Below, one piece after another: positions 1 through 8,181 of a stretch of DNA of 35,497 nucleotides. Under the pieces are notes generated by a model. The model worked only from the letters and a program-made list of their open reading frames with translations. It was not told where the DNA came from and ran no database searches. The DNA is from a virus, in IMG/VR virus record IMGVR_UViG_3300028840_001074, positions 1-35,497 of that record. One strand, given 5' to 3'. Numbering within the stretch: the stretch's first letter is position 1; each line of letters begins with the position of its first letter. Both the position numbers and the translations under genes were made by a program.

Positions 1-242
1 GTCAGCAAAAGCGGCACAGCAGGACGTACAAGGCCCGCCCGGAGCAGGTCAAGAAGCGGGTGATGCGGAACAAAGCGAGGAGGGTGCTGGAGAAGGAGGG
101 AAAAGTCAGGAAGGGTGACGGGAAGCACGTAGACCACAAACGACCGCTGCGGTCCGGCGGGAGTAACTCACGATCAAACCTCAGAGTCCAGTCGGCGTCA
201 AAAAATTCGGCCGGAAACGGCAGCGGTAAACGCCGGAAATAG
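1..242 (+). CDS. HNH endonuclease, C-terminal part (gene enters from the left edge)
   Basis: The frame beginning at base 3 is open from the window edge to a TAG at 240-242, so the true start lies outside. The visible 79 residues are very basic. They contain the run PEQVKKRVMRNKARR followed by GDGKHVDHKRPLRSGGSN and SNLRVQSASKN. The D-H pair followed by an N about 14 residues on, with conserved L and N around it, is the beta-beta-alpha metal pattern of HNH nucleases, and the upstream R/K-rich helix is common in small phage HNH proteins. Such genes often sit near the terminase or are free-standing homing nucleases. It points right, against the leftward genes beside it. The N-terminal part is not visible, so nuclease activity cannot be judged. 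Confidence 0.8.
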   Translation, partial: QQKRHSRTYKARPEQVKKRVMRNKARRVLEKEGKVRKGDGKHVDHKRPLRSGGSNSRSNLRVQSASKNSAGNGSGKRRK

Positions 243-253
243 GCAAAAAAATA

Positions 254-291
254 CCCCGGCTGACCTTACAAAGGTTTGTAAGGGGCCGGGG
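254..291 (-). terminator. Intrinsic terminator of the leftward operon, built around a palindromic site
   Basis: GC arms CCCCGGC (254-260) and GCCGGGG (285-291) enclose the palindrome CCTTACAAA-GG-TTTGTAAGG (264-283). On the minus strand the hairpin is followed by TATTTTTT (252-245), giving a normal Rho-independent terminator 17 bases after the primase stop at 308. It also lies 12 bases beyond the stop of the convergent HNH gene. Confidence 0.75.
264..283. repeat. Dispersed palindrome, copy 1 (in terminator)
   Basis: CCTTACAAA and TTTGTAAGG are perfect 9-base arms around GG. This is the most symmetrical copy of the repeated site and forms the upper stem of the terminator. Confidence 0.85.
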
Positions 292-307
292 TTCTTGGAG
301 AATGAGG

Positions 308-3223
308 CTATGAACTTTCCGCGTCTTCAGTTGTACCATCAGGCGGGACGATTGACAAGTGGGATGAGTGGGTGTCGATGTGGATGGCCGTGATGTGTTT
401 GCGTGGTCCGACCTTGCCGTCGATGGTTGACCGGCTGTAGGGCGTCCCGCCTCCCATCGTACCCTGACCCACATCACGAAACACCCCAGCCTCTTCCATT
501 TCCTTCTTGACCACGCGCCACTTGTATCCCTCCTTCACAAGCCACTTCCGCAGGTGCTGTGACCACACCCTGACGACGCCTTCTGCCTCGACGTGGTGGG
601 CGAGCAGCTCGACGTTGTTGGAGCCGAAGTTGCCTCCCACCACGTCGCGGGTGATCTTGATCTCGCTGCGGAGACGCCCTTTGTTGGCGGCGACGTTGGT
701 GCGTAGCGTCTTGGGGGAGATGAAGTTGAGGTACGCCTCCAGTGCCCGCTTGCTGTCCTTGGTCTCGCGGTACTCCTCCCGGTTGCTTCGCAGGGACTCC
801 ACGGTCTCCAGCAGGCACGCCTTCACGGCGGCTACGTCCAGACTCGGGATGAACCCCAGCACCTTGGCAAACTGGGCTCCAACCAGCAGCACGGAAATGG
901 TGGCGACCCACAGGCGCTCCTCGCTCTTGCCCCCGATGCGGGTGCGGACATCATCCGTCACCTTGTCTATCACCCCCTGCACCGTGGCGGAGTTCTGCAC
1001 GAGCCACTTGGCGTACGCCGCACCGATGACACCGTAGTTGCTGCGTAGCGCCGTGCGAAGCTGCTCAGCCCGGCTCACGTTGGTGCCGGTGTCGTTGAGG
1101 GGGGTGTGAAGCTCGAAGACCCGCATCAGGCCGGCGGCGGAGTTGTCGCCATAGATGCTCTCGGCGATCTCCACCAGTGAGGCGTTGGTGCAGATGGTCA
1201 TGAGCGTGTTCCACGTTTTTGTTTCACGGAACTCGGCATTGGAGTTGAGGCGGGACTTGTCCTTGCCGGACACGGCAGCGAAGATCAGCTCTTGGATGTT
1301 CCGCTGGCCCCGCTCGTCCATGGAGCGCACCTCGTCCCAGTACACCGGCATGGTGTTGATCACGCCCGCCCGTTTCCTGACAGCGTTGGGGGTGTCGTTG
1401 ATCTGGTTCATCTGGGTCGGGTTGGACCACACCGCAGCCGCCGTCTCCATCGTCAGGGACTTGCCTACGCCCGTTTCTCCCTGAAAGCTGAGGACTAGGC
1501 CCGGGAAGCTGGTAAAAGCCACCAGAGGCGCTGCAAATGACGATGCCAGCATGACAGCCATCCACGGGTTGGACTTCGCCAGCATGGCCGAGAGTTCTCG
1601 CCACGGCTCGTCGGAGCCCCTCATAACGTAGTCCTTGGCTTCCCTGATGCCCTGCCCCTTCGCTACGTGGACGGTGCCGTCTGGGTAGTACACCTTTTCC
1701 CCTGCCACGAATGACGTGAACCTCTCGCCGGTTTCCGGGTCTTGCTGCCAACCCTGACTGTCGAACCCACGGACACCTGCCCCTGCACTGCGGATTGAGT
1801 CAACCCAAGCCATGATGAAATCCCTGCACTGTTTTACATAGTGATTGTTGGTGAGCATCCCCGCTTCGGCCAGTATCGTGAACCACTTCGCCTCACTCGC
1901 ACCATCAGAGACTCTCAGGTAGGTGTTGACCGCCTTCTCGCCTACGTGGGCGACGCGGCAGCTCAGCATGGGCGTGAACCGCTCTGTTACCGTGTCGTAC
2001 CGGGTTACAAGCTCTACGGTCTCGAACACGTACGGCATGATAAACAGGTCGTCCTTGGGGTCGCCGTCCTTGTCTTTCTGTCCGCTGCGAAACACGCCCT
2101 TGTCGGTTTGGTAATAGCCACTCCCTACCGGGAAGTGCGCTGGCAGTGTGTCCGGCAGTTCCGTGACGCCCAACTGGATCGGAGCCTTGATGCTGTCGCG
2201 CCACCTGCACTCACCGCAGTGGGTGTACCCGACCTCCGCCGATACGTCAGCGAAGTGGTCACAGGTAATGGTGGATGCCTTCTCGGTGTCGCACGCCTCG
2301 TACTTGGCGACGGTGGCCTCTGCGGAATAGTCAGGGTGGCCGGAACTCAGTTTGTGAGCCCACTCCTCGCCGTCCAAGCAGCCTTTCGCCGTGTGCAGGG
2401 TCGCCTTCCACAAAGGCTCATGGCACTTTGAGCCTCCGTCCTCTGCGATGGCAGTCAGGAGGGGGCAGTTCTTCACGACCGCCGACATCTCGGAGTTGCG
2501 GGCGACGGTCTGGTAGCTGCCCAGATGCTGCGCCCCACCCTCCATGACGGTCTGAAGCGGCGTTACAAAGGTTTGTAAATGCTTGGTGATGCGTTCCGCC
2601 GGGTGTCGGCCAGTAAGTCGCACGAGCGTGGCCGGGTGGGCTGGGGTGGACTTCTGGTTCATCGTGCCGGGCATCCGCAAGAGGCGTGCCGCGTCTACGG
2701 TGACGCCCCCGTCGATGTGCAGCCCTGACTCGATGCACAGCTTGCGGAGCCCGTTGGCGTAATCCTGCCACTGGGGTAACGGCAGGGGGTTGTTAAACGC
2801 CCACAGCGCCTGTGCGCCGAACTCCCCGGACCTGACGATCGCCGAGGGGTGGGGGAAATCCGTCGTGCGGAGGAACTCCCCCAGCGCCCGGATCACCTCT
2901 TCCCACGAAGCGTACGGCTTGCCCGGGCCGCCGTCTATGTCGATCCACAACGATTGCAGGGCCGCCACATTCTCGCGCTTGCGCTCCGCAGTCAGTTGCC
3001 CGCTGTCGTTGGGGGTCTTGTCTTGGAGATAAGCGGCAGGCGTGAAATAGACATTGTGGTGGGGCTTCTTCAACGCAAAAGACAGGCCCGCTTGGAAGCC
3101 TGTCTCTGATATCTCGAACGGTACGTGACTGAAATATGGTTTGGGGTCTTGCGGGTTTTTGTACCCTACGTACCAGAAGTTTCCTTCCGGCAAAATGGTT
3201 CTGAGGAATTCTAGGTTTGTCAT
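308..3223 (-). CDS. Primase-polymerase / D5- or DUF927-type helicase fusion, replicative primase-helicase
   Basis: This 971-residue protein is probably the phage replicative primase-helicase. The N-terminal part (about 85-200) looks like a PrimPol/RepB-type primase. It has an acidic SLWIDID motif at 91-97, a VRSGEFGAQALWAFNNP segment at 130-146 and DAARLLRMPGT at 177-187, which matches the usual arginine-containing third motif. Cysteines at 311, 321, 336 and 339 may bind zinc. The C-terminal half has a Walker A GETGVGKS (582-589) and a Walker B ending in WDEVR (about 629-633), as in DUF927/D5-like helicases. The start ATG at 3223 follows GGAGGAG. A terminator separates it from the gene upstream, so it may be expressed less. 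Residues around 215-222 are encoded by a copy of the dispersed palindrome. Confidence 0.82.
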   Translation of the reverse strand: MTNLEFLRTILPEGNFWYVGYKNPQDPKPYFSHVPFEISETGFQAGLSFALKKPHHNVYFTPAAYLQDKTPNDSGQLTAERKRENVAALQSLWIDIDGGPGKPYASWEEVIRALGEFLRTTDFPHPSAIVRSGEFGAQALWAFNNPLPLPQWQDYANGLRKLCIESGLHIDGGVTVDAARLLRMPGTMNQKSTPAHPATLVRLTGRHPAERITKHLQTFVTPLQTVMEGGAQHLGSYQTVARNSEMSAVVKNCPLLTAIAEDGGSKCHEPLWKATLHTAKGCLDGEEWAHKLSSGHPDYSAEATVAKYEACDTEKASTITCDHFADVSAEVGYTHCGECRWRDSIKAPIQLGVTELPDTLPAHFPVGSGYYQTDKGVFRSGQKDKDGDPKDDLFIMPYVFETVELVTRYDTVTERFTPMLSCRVAHVGEKAVNTYLRVSDGASEAKWFTILAEAGMLTNNHYVKQCRDFIMAWVDSIRSAGAGVRGFDSQGWQQDPETGERFTSFVAGEKVYYPDGTVHVAKGQGIREAKDYVMRGSDEPWRELSAMLAKSNPWMAVMLASSFAAPLVAFTSFPGLVLSFQGETGVGKSLTMETAAAVWSNPTQMNQINDTPNAVRKRAGVINTMPVYWDEVRSMDERGQRNIQELIFAAVSGKDKSRLNSNAEFRETKTWNTLMTICTNASLVEIAESIYGDNSAAGLMRVFELHTPLNDTGTNVSRAEQLRTALRSNYGVIGAAYAKWLVQNSATVQGVIDKVTDDVRTRIGGKSEERLWVATISVLLVGAQFAKVLGFIPSLDVAAVKACLLETVESLRSNREEYRETKDSKRALEAYLNFISPKTLRTNVAANKGRLRSEIKITRDVVGGNFGSNNVELLAHHVEAEGVVRVWSQHLRKWLVKEGYKWRVVKKEMEEAGVFRDVGQGTMGGGTPYSRSTIDGKVGPRKHITAIHIDTHSSHLSIVPPDGTTEDAESS
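2563..2578. repeat. Dispersed palindrome, copy 2 (inside primase gene)
   Basis: An exact TTACAAAGGTTTGTAA inside coding sequence. Read on the coding strand it gives LQTFV in the primase linker after the third primase motif. Confidence 0.85.
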
Positions 3224-3240
3224 GTCTCCTCCAGCATAGG

Positions 3241-3273
3241 TAAAAAAGGAGCGCGGGGGTAGCTAACCCCCGC
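3241..3273 (-). terminator. Intrinsic terminator between the SSB-like gene and primase
   Basis: Arms GCGGGGGT (3253-3260) and ACCCCCGC (3266-3273) have a 5-base loop. On the minus strand they are followed by GCTCC and then TTTTTT (3247-3242). It lies just after the 3289 stop and before the primase ribosome binding site, so it would make primase transcription depend on read-through. Confidence 0.8.
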
Positions 3274-3288
3274 CTCCCCGGTGACGCC

Positions 3289-4257
3289 CTATCCGCCGAG
3301 CAGATCGCCTACGAGACTATCTACGTCGGAGGGAGTTGTGGGCGCAGCCTCAGCCACGGAAGGCATTGGCTCCTTCGCCTTGGCAGGAGGAGGAGGTTCC
3401 TGCTTCGGCTCAGACTCTGCCGGTGCCACGTTGACGACCGGGTCGGTCTTCTGTGGCTCGGGCTTGCGTTGCGGCTTCTCAGCCGCGTCCAGAATGTGCT
3501 CGACCGCATCGTTGGTTCTCTTGAAGTCGATGGATTCGCTCAGAATGCGCCTGACCTGATCGCTTTTGCGGGCTTCGAGAACCTGCGCCGCTTGCTCCTC
3601 CGTCAGGTGCTGATCCCGATCCAGCGTGAAGGTGATCTTCGGATAGCTGGCGTCGGTGTCGAAACGCAGAATGGTGACGAACCCGTAGAACGGCACGTTC
3701 GCCTGCTCGAACATCTTGTTGTAGAGCTGAAGGTCTTTGATGCACGAACCGGGGACACGCAGCAGCATGGAGCCGCCGCCTGCTTCGTTGGGGATGTCTC
3801 CCGCCGGGGCTACCGCCAGCCTCACGCTGTTGGCACAAGCCCACGTCAGGGTGCCCTGCGGCGTGACCTTGGAGCCATACACGTTGTGCGGGCACGCCTC
3901 ACAGGTCTTGGACTGCGGGTTCTGCACCGTCGGGTCAGGCGTGACGCCATCGAGCGAGAAGCAGTCGGGGGAGGCATCGTCGCCCTCGTCGTAAGACTTC
4001 TCGTAGTAGATTTTGCTGACGTGATCGTTGCCGTCGAGAATGACGACACGCAGGCTGCCCACCGGGTCTCCGGTGTTGGGGTCGGTGATGACCCGCTCTT
4101 CGCCTTTCCACTTCACGCGCCAGCGGGAACCACGGATAGACAGGACCGGAAAACCGGCTCCCATTTCTCCACCGAGACGCTTGGACCCTTCAGCCTGAAA
4201 CGCAGCGGCGAGGGATGCGGGCAGTGCGGATTTTTCAAACGGAATGACGTTGCTCAT
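3289..4257 (-). CDS. Unknown phage protein, candidate single-stranded DNA-binding protein
   Basis: A 322-residue protein not firmly recognised. The N-terminal two thirds look globular and beta-rich. A CEACPHN motif near 121-127 and a CAN motif near 140 suggest a small metal site. After about residue 245 the chain is low in complexity, rich in Pro, Glu, Lys and Ala, and ends in DSLVGDLLGG. A disordered linker with a short acidic-hydrophobic tip recalls the C-terminal tail of single-stranded DNA-binding proteins, and the place between helicase and primase fits that role. Both points are inference. The start ATG at 4257 follows AGGAGG. A strong terminator follows the stop, consistent with high production of this protein relative to primase. 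Confidence 0.55.
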   Translation of the reverse strand: MSNVIPFEKSALPASLAAAFQAEGSKRLGGEMGAGFPVLSIRGSRWRVKWKGEERVITDPNTGDPVGSLRVVILDGNDHVSKIYYEKSYDEGDDASPDCFSLDGVTPDPTVQNPQSKTCEACPHNVYGSKVTPQGTLTWACANSVRLAVAPAGDIPNEAGGGSMLLRVPGSCIKDLQLYNKMFEQANVPFYGFVTILRFDTDASYPKITFTLDRDQHLTEEQAAQVLEARKSDQVRRILSESIDFKRTNDAVEHILDAAEKPQRKPEPQKTDPVVNVAPAESEPKQEPPPPAKAKEPMPSVAEAAPTTPSDVDSLVGDLLGG

Positions 4258-4265
4258 AGCTCCTC

Positions 4266-4688
4266 CTAGGAAATACGGATGTTGACGTGGTTACGACGCT
4301 TTACGGCAATGCCGGGGGGCGACTCCCCGTGGGAATCGAGGTACTGCTTTACAAAGGTTTTGTTAGGGCGCAGGTCTGCTGCGTCCCACACCTGTCCCTC
4401 GATAATCCAGTTGCGGAACCCTTCACGATCTTCCACTTTAGCAGAGACCTCTTCGGCAAGGTAGGCCGTGCCGACACCCTTGTGCCGGATGGTGTCCGTG
4501 TCGTCCTGCATCATGCGTTTGTGAAGTTCGTTCTCGATTGCGGACATGACTTCGACAAGCGGCTGGTGCTGTTCTTTCAGCGCCGTCTCGTCGGCTTTCT
4601 TCTTGTCGCGCAGCTCGATGTACTTGGCGATAAGCTTGCCGGAAGGACTGTTCCCGACAATCTCGATAACTTGTTCTTTTGTGGTCAT
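4266..4688 (-). CDS. Hypothetical replication-module protein with N-terminal helical segment
   Basis: A 140-residue protein. Residues 15-65 are charged and likely helical or coiled-coil (KYIELRDKKKADETALKEQ). The C-terminal half holds VEDREGFRNWIIEGQVWDAADLRPNK and ends in PPGIAVKRRNHVNIRIS. I associate this C-terminal pattern with small phage proteins encoded next to single-stranded DNA-binding or recombination proteins, but cannot name the family. It is the first gene after a sigma70-like promoter (4712-4740), and its stop is 8 bases before the next start, so the two are coexpressed. Its ribosome site is GAGGAAA. The NKTFVKQ stretch is encoded by a variant of the dispersed palindrome. Confidence 0.7.
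   Translation of the reverse strand: MTTKEQVIEIVGNSPSGKLIAKYIELRDKKKADETALKEQHQPLVEVMSAIENELHKRMMQDDTDTIRHKGVGTAYLAEEVSAKVEDREGFRNWIIEGQVWDAADLRPNKTFVKQYLDSHGESPPGIAVKRRNHVNIRIS
4349..4365. repeat. Dispersed palindrome, copy 3 (variant, inside a gene)
   Basis: TTACAAAGG-TTTTGTTA, one base longer in the middle than the exact form. The coding strand gives NKTFVK, close to the peptides encoded by the copies in primase and scaffold. Confidence 0.65.
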
Positions 4689-4711
4689 TTTTTCCTCAGC
4701 TATATACAGAG

Positions 4712-4740
4712 ATTATACTTACATTCGTGTCGTCCGTCAA
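4712..4740 (-). promoter_or_regulatory. Sigma70-like promoter for the 4688 and 4257 genes
   Basis: On the minus strand TTGACG (4740-4735) is followed by a 17-base spacer and a perfect TATAAT (4717-4712). The next gene starts 23 bases further on. The -35 box overlaps the stop codon of the helicase gene. Host RNA polymerase could use it. Confidence 0.65.
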
Positions 4741-6281
4741 GCAGCGTCCTCCTTCACGCCGTCGAACATTCCCAGCAAAACGCCTTGGGTGCTGAGCTTG
4801 TTCTGCAAGCGTTTGTAAGCCCTCACCTCCACGGACGAGGAGGCTATGTGGGCTATGAGTGTGTGGCTGTTCTGGCCGGGGCGGGTAACTCGGGCGTTCG
4901 CCTGCTCGTATATCTCAGGCGAGGGTGCCGGTAGATACCACACCACGGTGTTGGCAGCCGTGAGGGTGAGCCCGTGGCTCATGGTCTTGGGGTGCGCGAC
5001 CAGCACGCGAGGGTCTTGCGACTTCATGAAGGACCGGAATATTTTTTCCCGGTCCTTGACCGCCGTGTTGCCGTAGATCATTGCTGCCGTGAAGTGCTGC
5101 TTCACGAACAGGTACACCTGCTCCACCGTGTGTACGAAGGGACAGAACACAATCACCTTGCGGTCGGTCTCTTCCAGCAGTTCCTTGAGCGCGGCCAGTC
5201 GTGGTGCGGGGTTAAGCGCCAGCGTTCGCATGTCGGTGTCGGTGTACACGTATCCGCCGCACACCTGTAGCAGCTTGTTGAGCTTGACGCCCTCGTTGGC
5301 AGCAGAGATGCGATGCTCTTTATACTCGACCTTGAGCCTCGTCATGATCTCCTTGTAGAACTTGGACTGCTCTTGGCTGAGGTCAGCGTGCCGGGTGGTG
5401 TACGTGGTGGGCGGCAGGTCGAAGCAGTCATCACGCATGAACCGCACGCTGGGTTGCATGGCGGCGTACACGATGTCGTTGGCCTCGTCCTTGTCGATCC
5501 ACTTGAATTGCGTGATCTGCCGCATTGTCTGCTCCCTGAACCGCTTGAAGTACGGCGGCACGTTGTTGGGAGTCAGCAGTTTCACCTGCGCCCAGACATC
5601 CGTGGGCGCGTTGGGCCGTGGCGACCCGGTGAGACCCCACGCAAACTTGGTCTTTTTCACGATGGAGTTCAGCGCTTTCCAGCGCCGGGTGTTGTGGGTG
5701 CGAAACGCCGTCAGCTCGTCGATGATAATCAGGTCGATGTCTTTGAGCTTGTCGGCGATGATGTGCAGCCCGTCGTGGTTCACGATGAAGAAGTCCACGT
5801 CTTCTTTCAGCGCCTTGAACCGCTTCTCCCGTGTGCCATGCACGATGCTGAACGAACGGTTCGGGAAGAACTGGAAAATCTCGTTCGCCCATACCAGTTG
5901 CAGCGTGCTGAGTGGGCCCACCACCAGCGCCCGCCTGACGTCCTTCGTTTGCATCAGGAAGTCGGCAGCGAACAATGCTGCACGGGTTTTGCCGACGCCC
6001 ATCTCCGACAGGACATAAGCGCGGGTGTTGGTTGTCAGCAGGGCGGCTGTCTCGCGTTGCGACTGGTATGGCTTGCCCAAGGCCCAGTCGTACTGGTGGA
6101 CTATCGGTGCAGGTGCGCCGATGTTCATGTTCCGCAGCAGCCTGACGGCTTCGCGGGTGTGTGGCACGACGATCTTGTCTGTGCCCGGCAGCTTCTTTGC
6201 CACGGGGATCATGCGGCGCAGTCGTTCCGAGTCCGGCAGCAGCAAAACCTTGTGCTGTTCTGATACTTGAACGTCAACCAT
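4737..6281 (-). CDS. SNF2-family DEAD/DEAH-box helicase
   Basis: A 514-residue superfamily 2 protein. Walker A is EMGVGKT (93-99). Motif II is LIIIDEL with Asp188-Glu189. Motif III is WGLTGSP (215-221). Motif V lies near SHGLTLTAANTVVWY, and motif VI is QANARVTRPGQ near the C-terminus, where QxxxRxxRxGQ is the SNF2 signature. The protein is about one compact helicase core, as in the short SNF2 helicases common in phages with a family A polymerase, where they may help replication or recombination. The ATG at 6281 has only a weak ribosome site (AAAAGAG). The gene lies after a 104-base gap that holds a hairpin and a conserved leader motif. Confidence 0.88.
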   Translation of the reverse strand: MVDVQVSEQHKVLLLPDSERLRRMIPVAKKLPGTDKIVVPHTREAVRLLRNMNIGAPAPIVHQYDWALGKPYQSQRETAALLTTNTRAYVLSEMGVGKTRAALFAADFLMQTKDVRRALVVGPLSTLQLVWANEIFQFFPNRSFSIVHGTREKRFKALKEDVDFFIVNHDGLHIIADKLKDIDLIIIDELTAFRTHNTRRWKALNSIVKKTKFAWGLTGSPRPNAPTDVWAQVKLLTPNNVPPYFKRFREQTMRQITQFKWIDKDEANDIVYAAMQPSVRFMRDDCFDLPPTTYTTRHADLSQEQSKFYKEIMTRLKVEYKEHRISAANEGVKLNKLLQVCGGYVYTDTDMRTLALNPAPRLAALKELLEETDRKVIVFCPFVHTVEQVYLFVKQHFTAAMIYGNTAVKDREKIFRSFMKSQDPRVLVAHPKTMSHGLTLTAANTVVWYLPAPSPEIYEQANARVTRPGQNSHTLIAHIASSSVEVRAYKRLQNKLSTQGVLLGMFDGVKEDAA

Positions 6282-6329
6282 AATGTGATACTCTTTTACT
6301 CGAAGCGGGCATCCTTGCTAACCCGTTTC

Positions 6330-6380
6330 TCCTCAGTTGAGAGTTGGCTTGGCCCGGTTACAAACCCTTTGTAACCGGGC
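6330..6380 (-). promoter_or_regulatory. Hairpin containing the dispersed palindrome (copy 4) plus CTCAACTGAGGAG leader
   Basis: A 13-base perfect stem, GCCCGGTTACAAA (6352-6364) and TTTGTAACCGGGC (6368-6380), contains the palindrome with a 3-base centre. On the plus strand it is followed by TTTTCTT, but no rightward gene lies before it. On the minus strand it is followed about 11 bases later by CTCTCAACTGAGGAG, the same order as at 10.8 kb. It may be an operator, an RNA processing site or a reverse-direction terminator. Confidence 0.6.
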
Positions 6381-6385
6381 TTTTC

Positions 6386-6697
6386 TTAGTCAGCGGACAG
6401 CATGAAGCCCATGACTACGGCGTTCTTGAGCGTAGCCTCCAGCTCCGTCAGGTCTCCATCCACTACCAACGTAATACCCCCGGCGTTGTTTATCTCTTCC
6501 ATGGTCAACAACTGGCGCGGGGTGGGTTTCTTGCCCGGTGCCTTGGTCTCGATAGCGATATACAACCCCGCTACGCAGGCAATGCAGTCAAGCGTCGGCG
6601 CACCATAGCCTGTCTGCACGGGCCAGTGCTGGTACGCCTTGTATTCTTTCAGCATCTTCTTGACTGCATCCTTGACCTTCGACTCCGGTGTTGCCAT
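6386..6697 (-). CDS. VRR-NUC domain nuclease
   Basis: A 103-residue protein of the stand-alone VRR-NUC type, a PD-(D/E)XK nuclease fold common in phages. The visible pattern is GYGAPTLDCI (Asp37), then AIETKAPG (Glu50 and Lys52), then KPTPRQ, which reproduces the D...ExK core and the following PT-RQ helix start. Such proteins probably cut structured DNA or act in recombination and packaging. The start ATG at 6697 lies behind a G-rich run (GGGGGGTAAGCA), and the stop of the upstream gene is 3 bases away, so the pair is likely co-translated. Confidence 0.85.
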   Translation of the reverse strand: MATPESKVKDAVKKMLKEYKAYQHWPVQTGYGAPTLDCIACVAGLYIAIETKAPGKKPTPRQLLTMEEINNAGGITLVVDGDLTELEATLKNAVVMGFMLSAD

Positions 6698-6700
6698 TGC

Positions 6701-7039
6701 TTACCCCCCACGTATAAACGCCCACGCCATAAACAGGTCAACCGCAGAAGATACTTCTTCTGCGGAAACCGGGTCTTCCAGCTTGATGCTGAGCTTGTCC
6801 TCTGACCTTTTAACTTCGTCGAAGAAGGCACTCGCTAAAGCAAAGTGTACTACCGGGCCACGAGGGGCTACCACCTCTACTTTAGGCCACTCCACCAAGA
6901 ACCCGTACTTGTTTATCATGCCGAGTTTAATTGCGCCGCCATCTACCCGCCGGTCAAGTTCACGGCTAATTTGCCTAGTCACATCCTCGACAACCTGATC
7001 TCTCCTAGACAGCAGCTTCGGCACGACGCTTGTCTGCAT
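6701..7039 (-). CDS. Hypothetical protein, 112 residues
   Basis: I do not recognise this protein. I place the start at ATG 7039, which follows GGGAG at a 7-base distance, rather than at the upstream in-frame start at 7093 that would run deeper into the preceding gene. Even so it overlaps that gene by 35 bases. The N-terminal half is basic and helical (KLLSRRDQVVEDVTRQISRELDRR). The centre holds a hydrophobic WPKVEVVAPRGPVVHFALASAF stretch with no clear membrane segment. It is followed at once by the VRR-NUC gene. Confidence 0.7.
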   Translation of the reverse strand: MQTSVVPKLLSRRDQVVEDVTRQISRELDRRVDGGAIKLGMINKYGFLVEWPKVEVVAPRGPVVHFALASAFFDEVKRSEDKLSIKLEDPVSAEEVSSAVDLFMAWAFIRGG

Positions 7040-7505
7040 AAGCTTTCTCCCGGCGTGAATGATGAACGTACCCGATAAGCGGGTCAGGGCCACCCACTAT
7101 GCTGCGGCAGGGAAAGTTCGGCTCCGCTTCGCAGTACGGACACGTTACGGACAACAGGTCAGGTTCTACCTCTTCTTCTACTTTCGTCGTCCCGCCGAAG
7201 TCCAGTTCCAGTTGTGGGTCGTCTTCGTCGTTCACCGTGCCGCCGCAGGCCGCATACCCGGCGATATCGAGCCAGCTATCGCGGTGGGATGGGTTCTCGA
7301 TAAGCCTAGCCGTCTTCATCAGGATCATCATGACGGCGACGTCGTTGACGTTGATGGTGTTGCTGAAGCCGTACTTGCAGCCAAGATAGGTGTCCCACAT
7401 CTTGGCGATGCGAAGAAAGGAATCTTCCGGCCCGCCGTAGGTGTCATTGCGGTCGCGGGTTACGATGCCGTCTACCTCGTTGAGAAACTTGGTACGCTTG
7501 TTCAT
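7005..7505 (-). CDS. DUF6378-like protein with C-terminal zinc finger
   Basis: I start this 166-residue protein at ATG 7505 (MNKRTKFLNEV), behind GGAGG. The first 90 residues contain RDRNDTYGGPEDSFLRIA, a central DVAVMMILMKTARL helix and HRDSWLDIAGYAACG. This is the pattern of the DUF6378 phage family, which resembles all-alpha MazG-like nucleotide phosphohydrolases in its layout. The second half has an acidic linker and then CPYCEAEPNFPC...HHSRR, a CxxC...C...H zinc-finger signature seen at the ends of many phage proteins. The fusion of the two parts is notable. A role in nucleotide metabolism is possible but unproven. Confidence 0.72.
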   Translation of the reverse strand: MNKRTKFLNEVDGIVTRDRNDTYGGPEDSFLRIAKMWDTYLGCKYGFSNTINVNDVAVMMILMKTARLIENPSHRDSWLDIAGYAACGGTVNDEDDPQLELDFGGTTKVEEEVEPDLLSVTCPYCEAEPNFPCRSIVGGPDPLIGYVHHSRREKAYADKRRAEAAV

Positions 7506-7506
7506 T

Positions 7507-8181
7507 TTAGCCTCCGTGAAATTTACACTGGATAACCGGGCAGTGTCTCTTGCACAGCCCTGATTGCTTTGCCGGGTACTCGTCGTTGTGCCACGCATGT
7601 TGAAAACGGTTCAAACGCGGCATGATCTCCGCCCACAACTGTGTCGAGTCCCCACGGTACACAGGCACGGGCGTGTCTTCCTTGTGCGTCCTCGTCCAGT
7701 AGTACGTCCCACGCACCACCTCCAAGTCTTCGAAATACTGCATCAGGAGAAGGGACGTGAGTTTCAGTTGCAGGTCGTCGTTGGTGGGCTTGCCGGTCTT
7801 GTAGTCCACCATGACGCCCACTGACTTGCCGACAACTGCCAAGTCAACGATGGCCCGCACCCAGCACGAGCGGTCGAACCACTCCACCGGCTCCAAGTCC
7901 TTGTTGAGCGCCAGCTTCATCTCCACCGCCACCGTGGTGGTAGGCGGCAGGGCGATGAACTTGGACAGGTACTCCTTGTGAGAGGTCAGGTCCACCGGCA
8001 ACGGCTCCCGCCCACGCGACCGCACGTAGTTCTCGAACGCCTTGTGGACACGCTGGCCGTTGATGGCAGCCTCGCCCTTTTCTTCCTTGACGTCCTTCTG
8101 GATGGTCAGGTGCCAGTACCGCTTCGGGCATACATTAAAAGCGTTTAGCTGGCTGAAACTCCATGCCTTGTCTTTCTTCAT
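7507..8181 (-). CDS. Cas4/RecB-like PD-(D/E)XK exonuclease with probable Fe-S cluster
   Basis: A 224-residue nuclease of the RecB/Cas4/AddB type. It begins with WSFSQLNAFNVCPKRYWH, the usual S-x-L-x-x-F-x-x-CP-x-xY opening with Cys18. Catalytic-type residues follow: His46, Glu87, Asp113 and Asp126-Tyr-Lys128 in VDYKTGK. It closes with CKRHCPVIQC (Cys210, Cys214, Cys219), so one N-terminal and three C-terminal cysteines could hold a 4Fe-4S cluster as in Cas4 and AddB. No cas genes or CRISPR repeats are visible, so I read it as a phage recombination or DNA-processing exonuclease. Its ATG overlaps the DNA polymerase stop as ATGA. Confidence 0.85.
   Translation of the reverse strand: MKKDKAWSFSQLNAFNVCPKRYWHLTIQKDVKEEKGEAAINGQRVHKAFENYVRSRGREPLPVDLTSHKEYLSKFIALPPTTTVAVEMKLALNKDLEPVEWFDRSCWVRAIVDLAVVGKSVGVMVDYKTGKPTNDDLQLKLTSLLLMQYFEDLEVVRGTYYWTRTHKEDTPVPVYRGDSTQLWAEIMPRLNRFQHAWHNDEYPAKQSGLCKRHCPVIQCKFHGG

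Noticed and set aside
4804-4818. Further copy of the dispersed palindrome in the helicase gene
   Set aside because: TGCAAGCGTTTGTAA keeps only one good arm, so I did not count it.
6352-6380. Rightward terminator
   Set aside because: The hairpin plus TTTTCTT fits a plus-strand terminator, but no rightward gene lies upstream; I list it as a leader hairpin with the repeated palindrome instead.
7507-8181. Part of a CRISPR-Cas system (Cas4)
   Set aside because: Cas4-like cysteines are present, but no cas1/cas2 or regularly spaced repeats are seen anywhere in the window.
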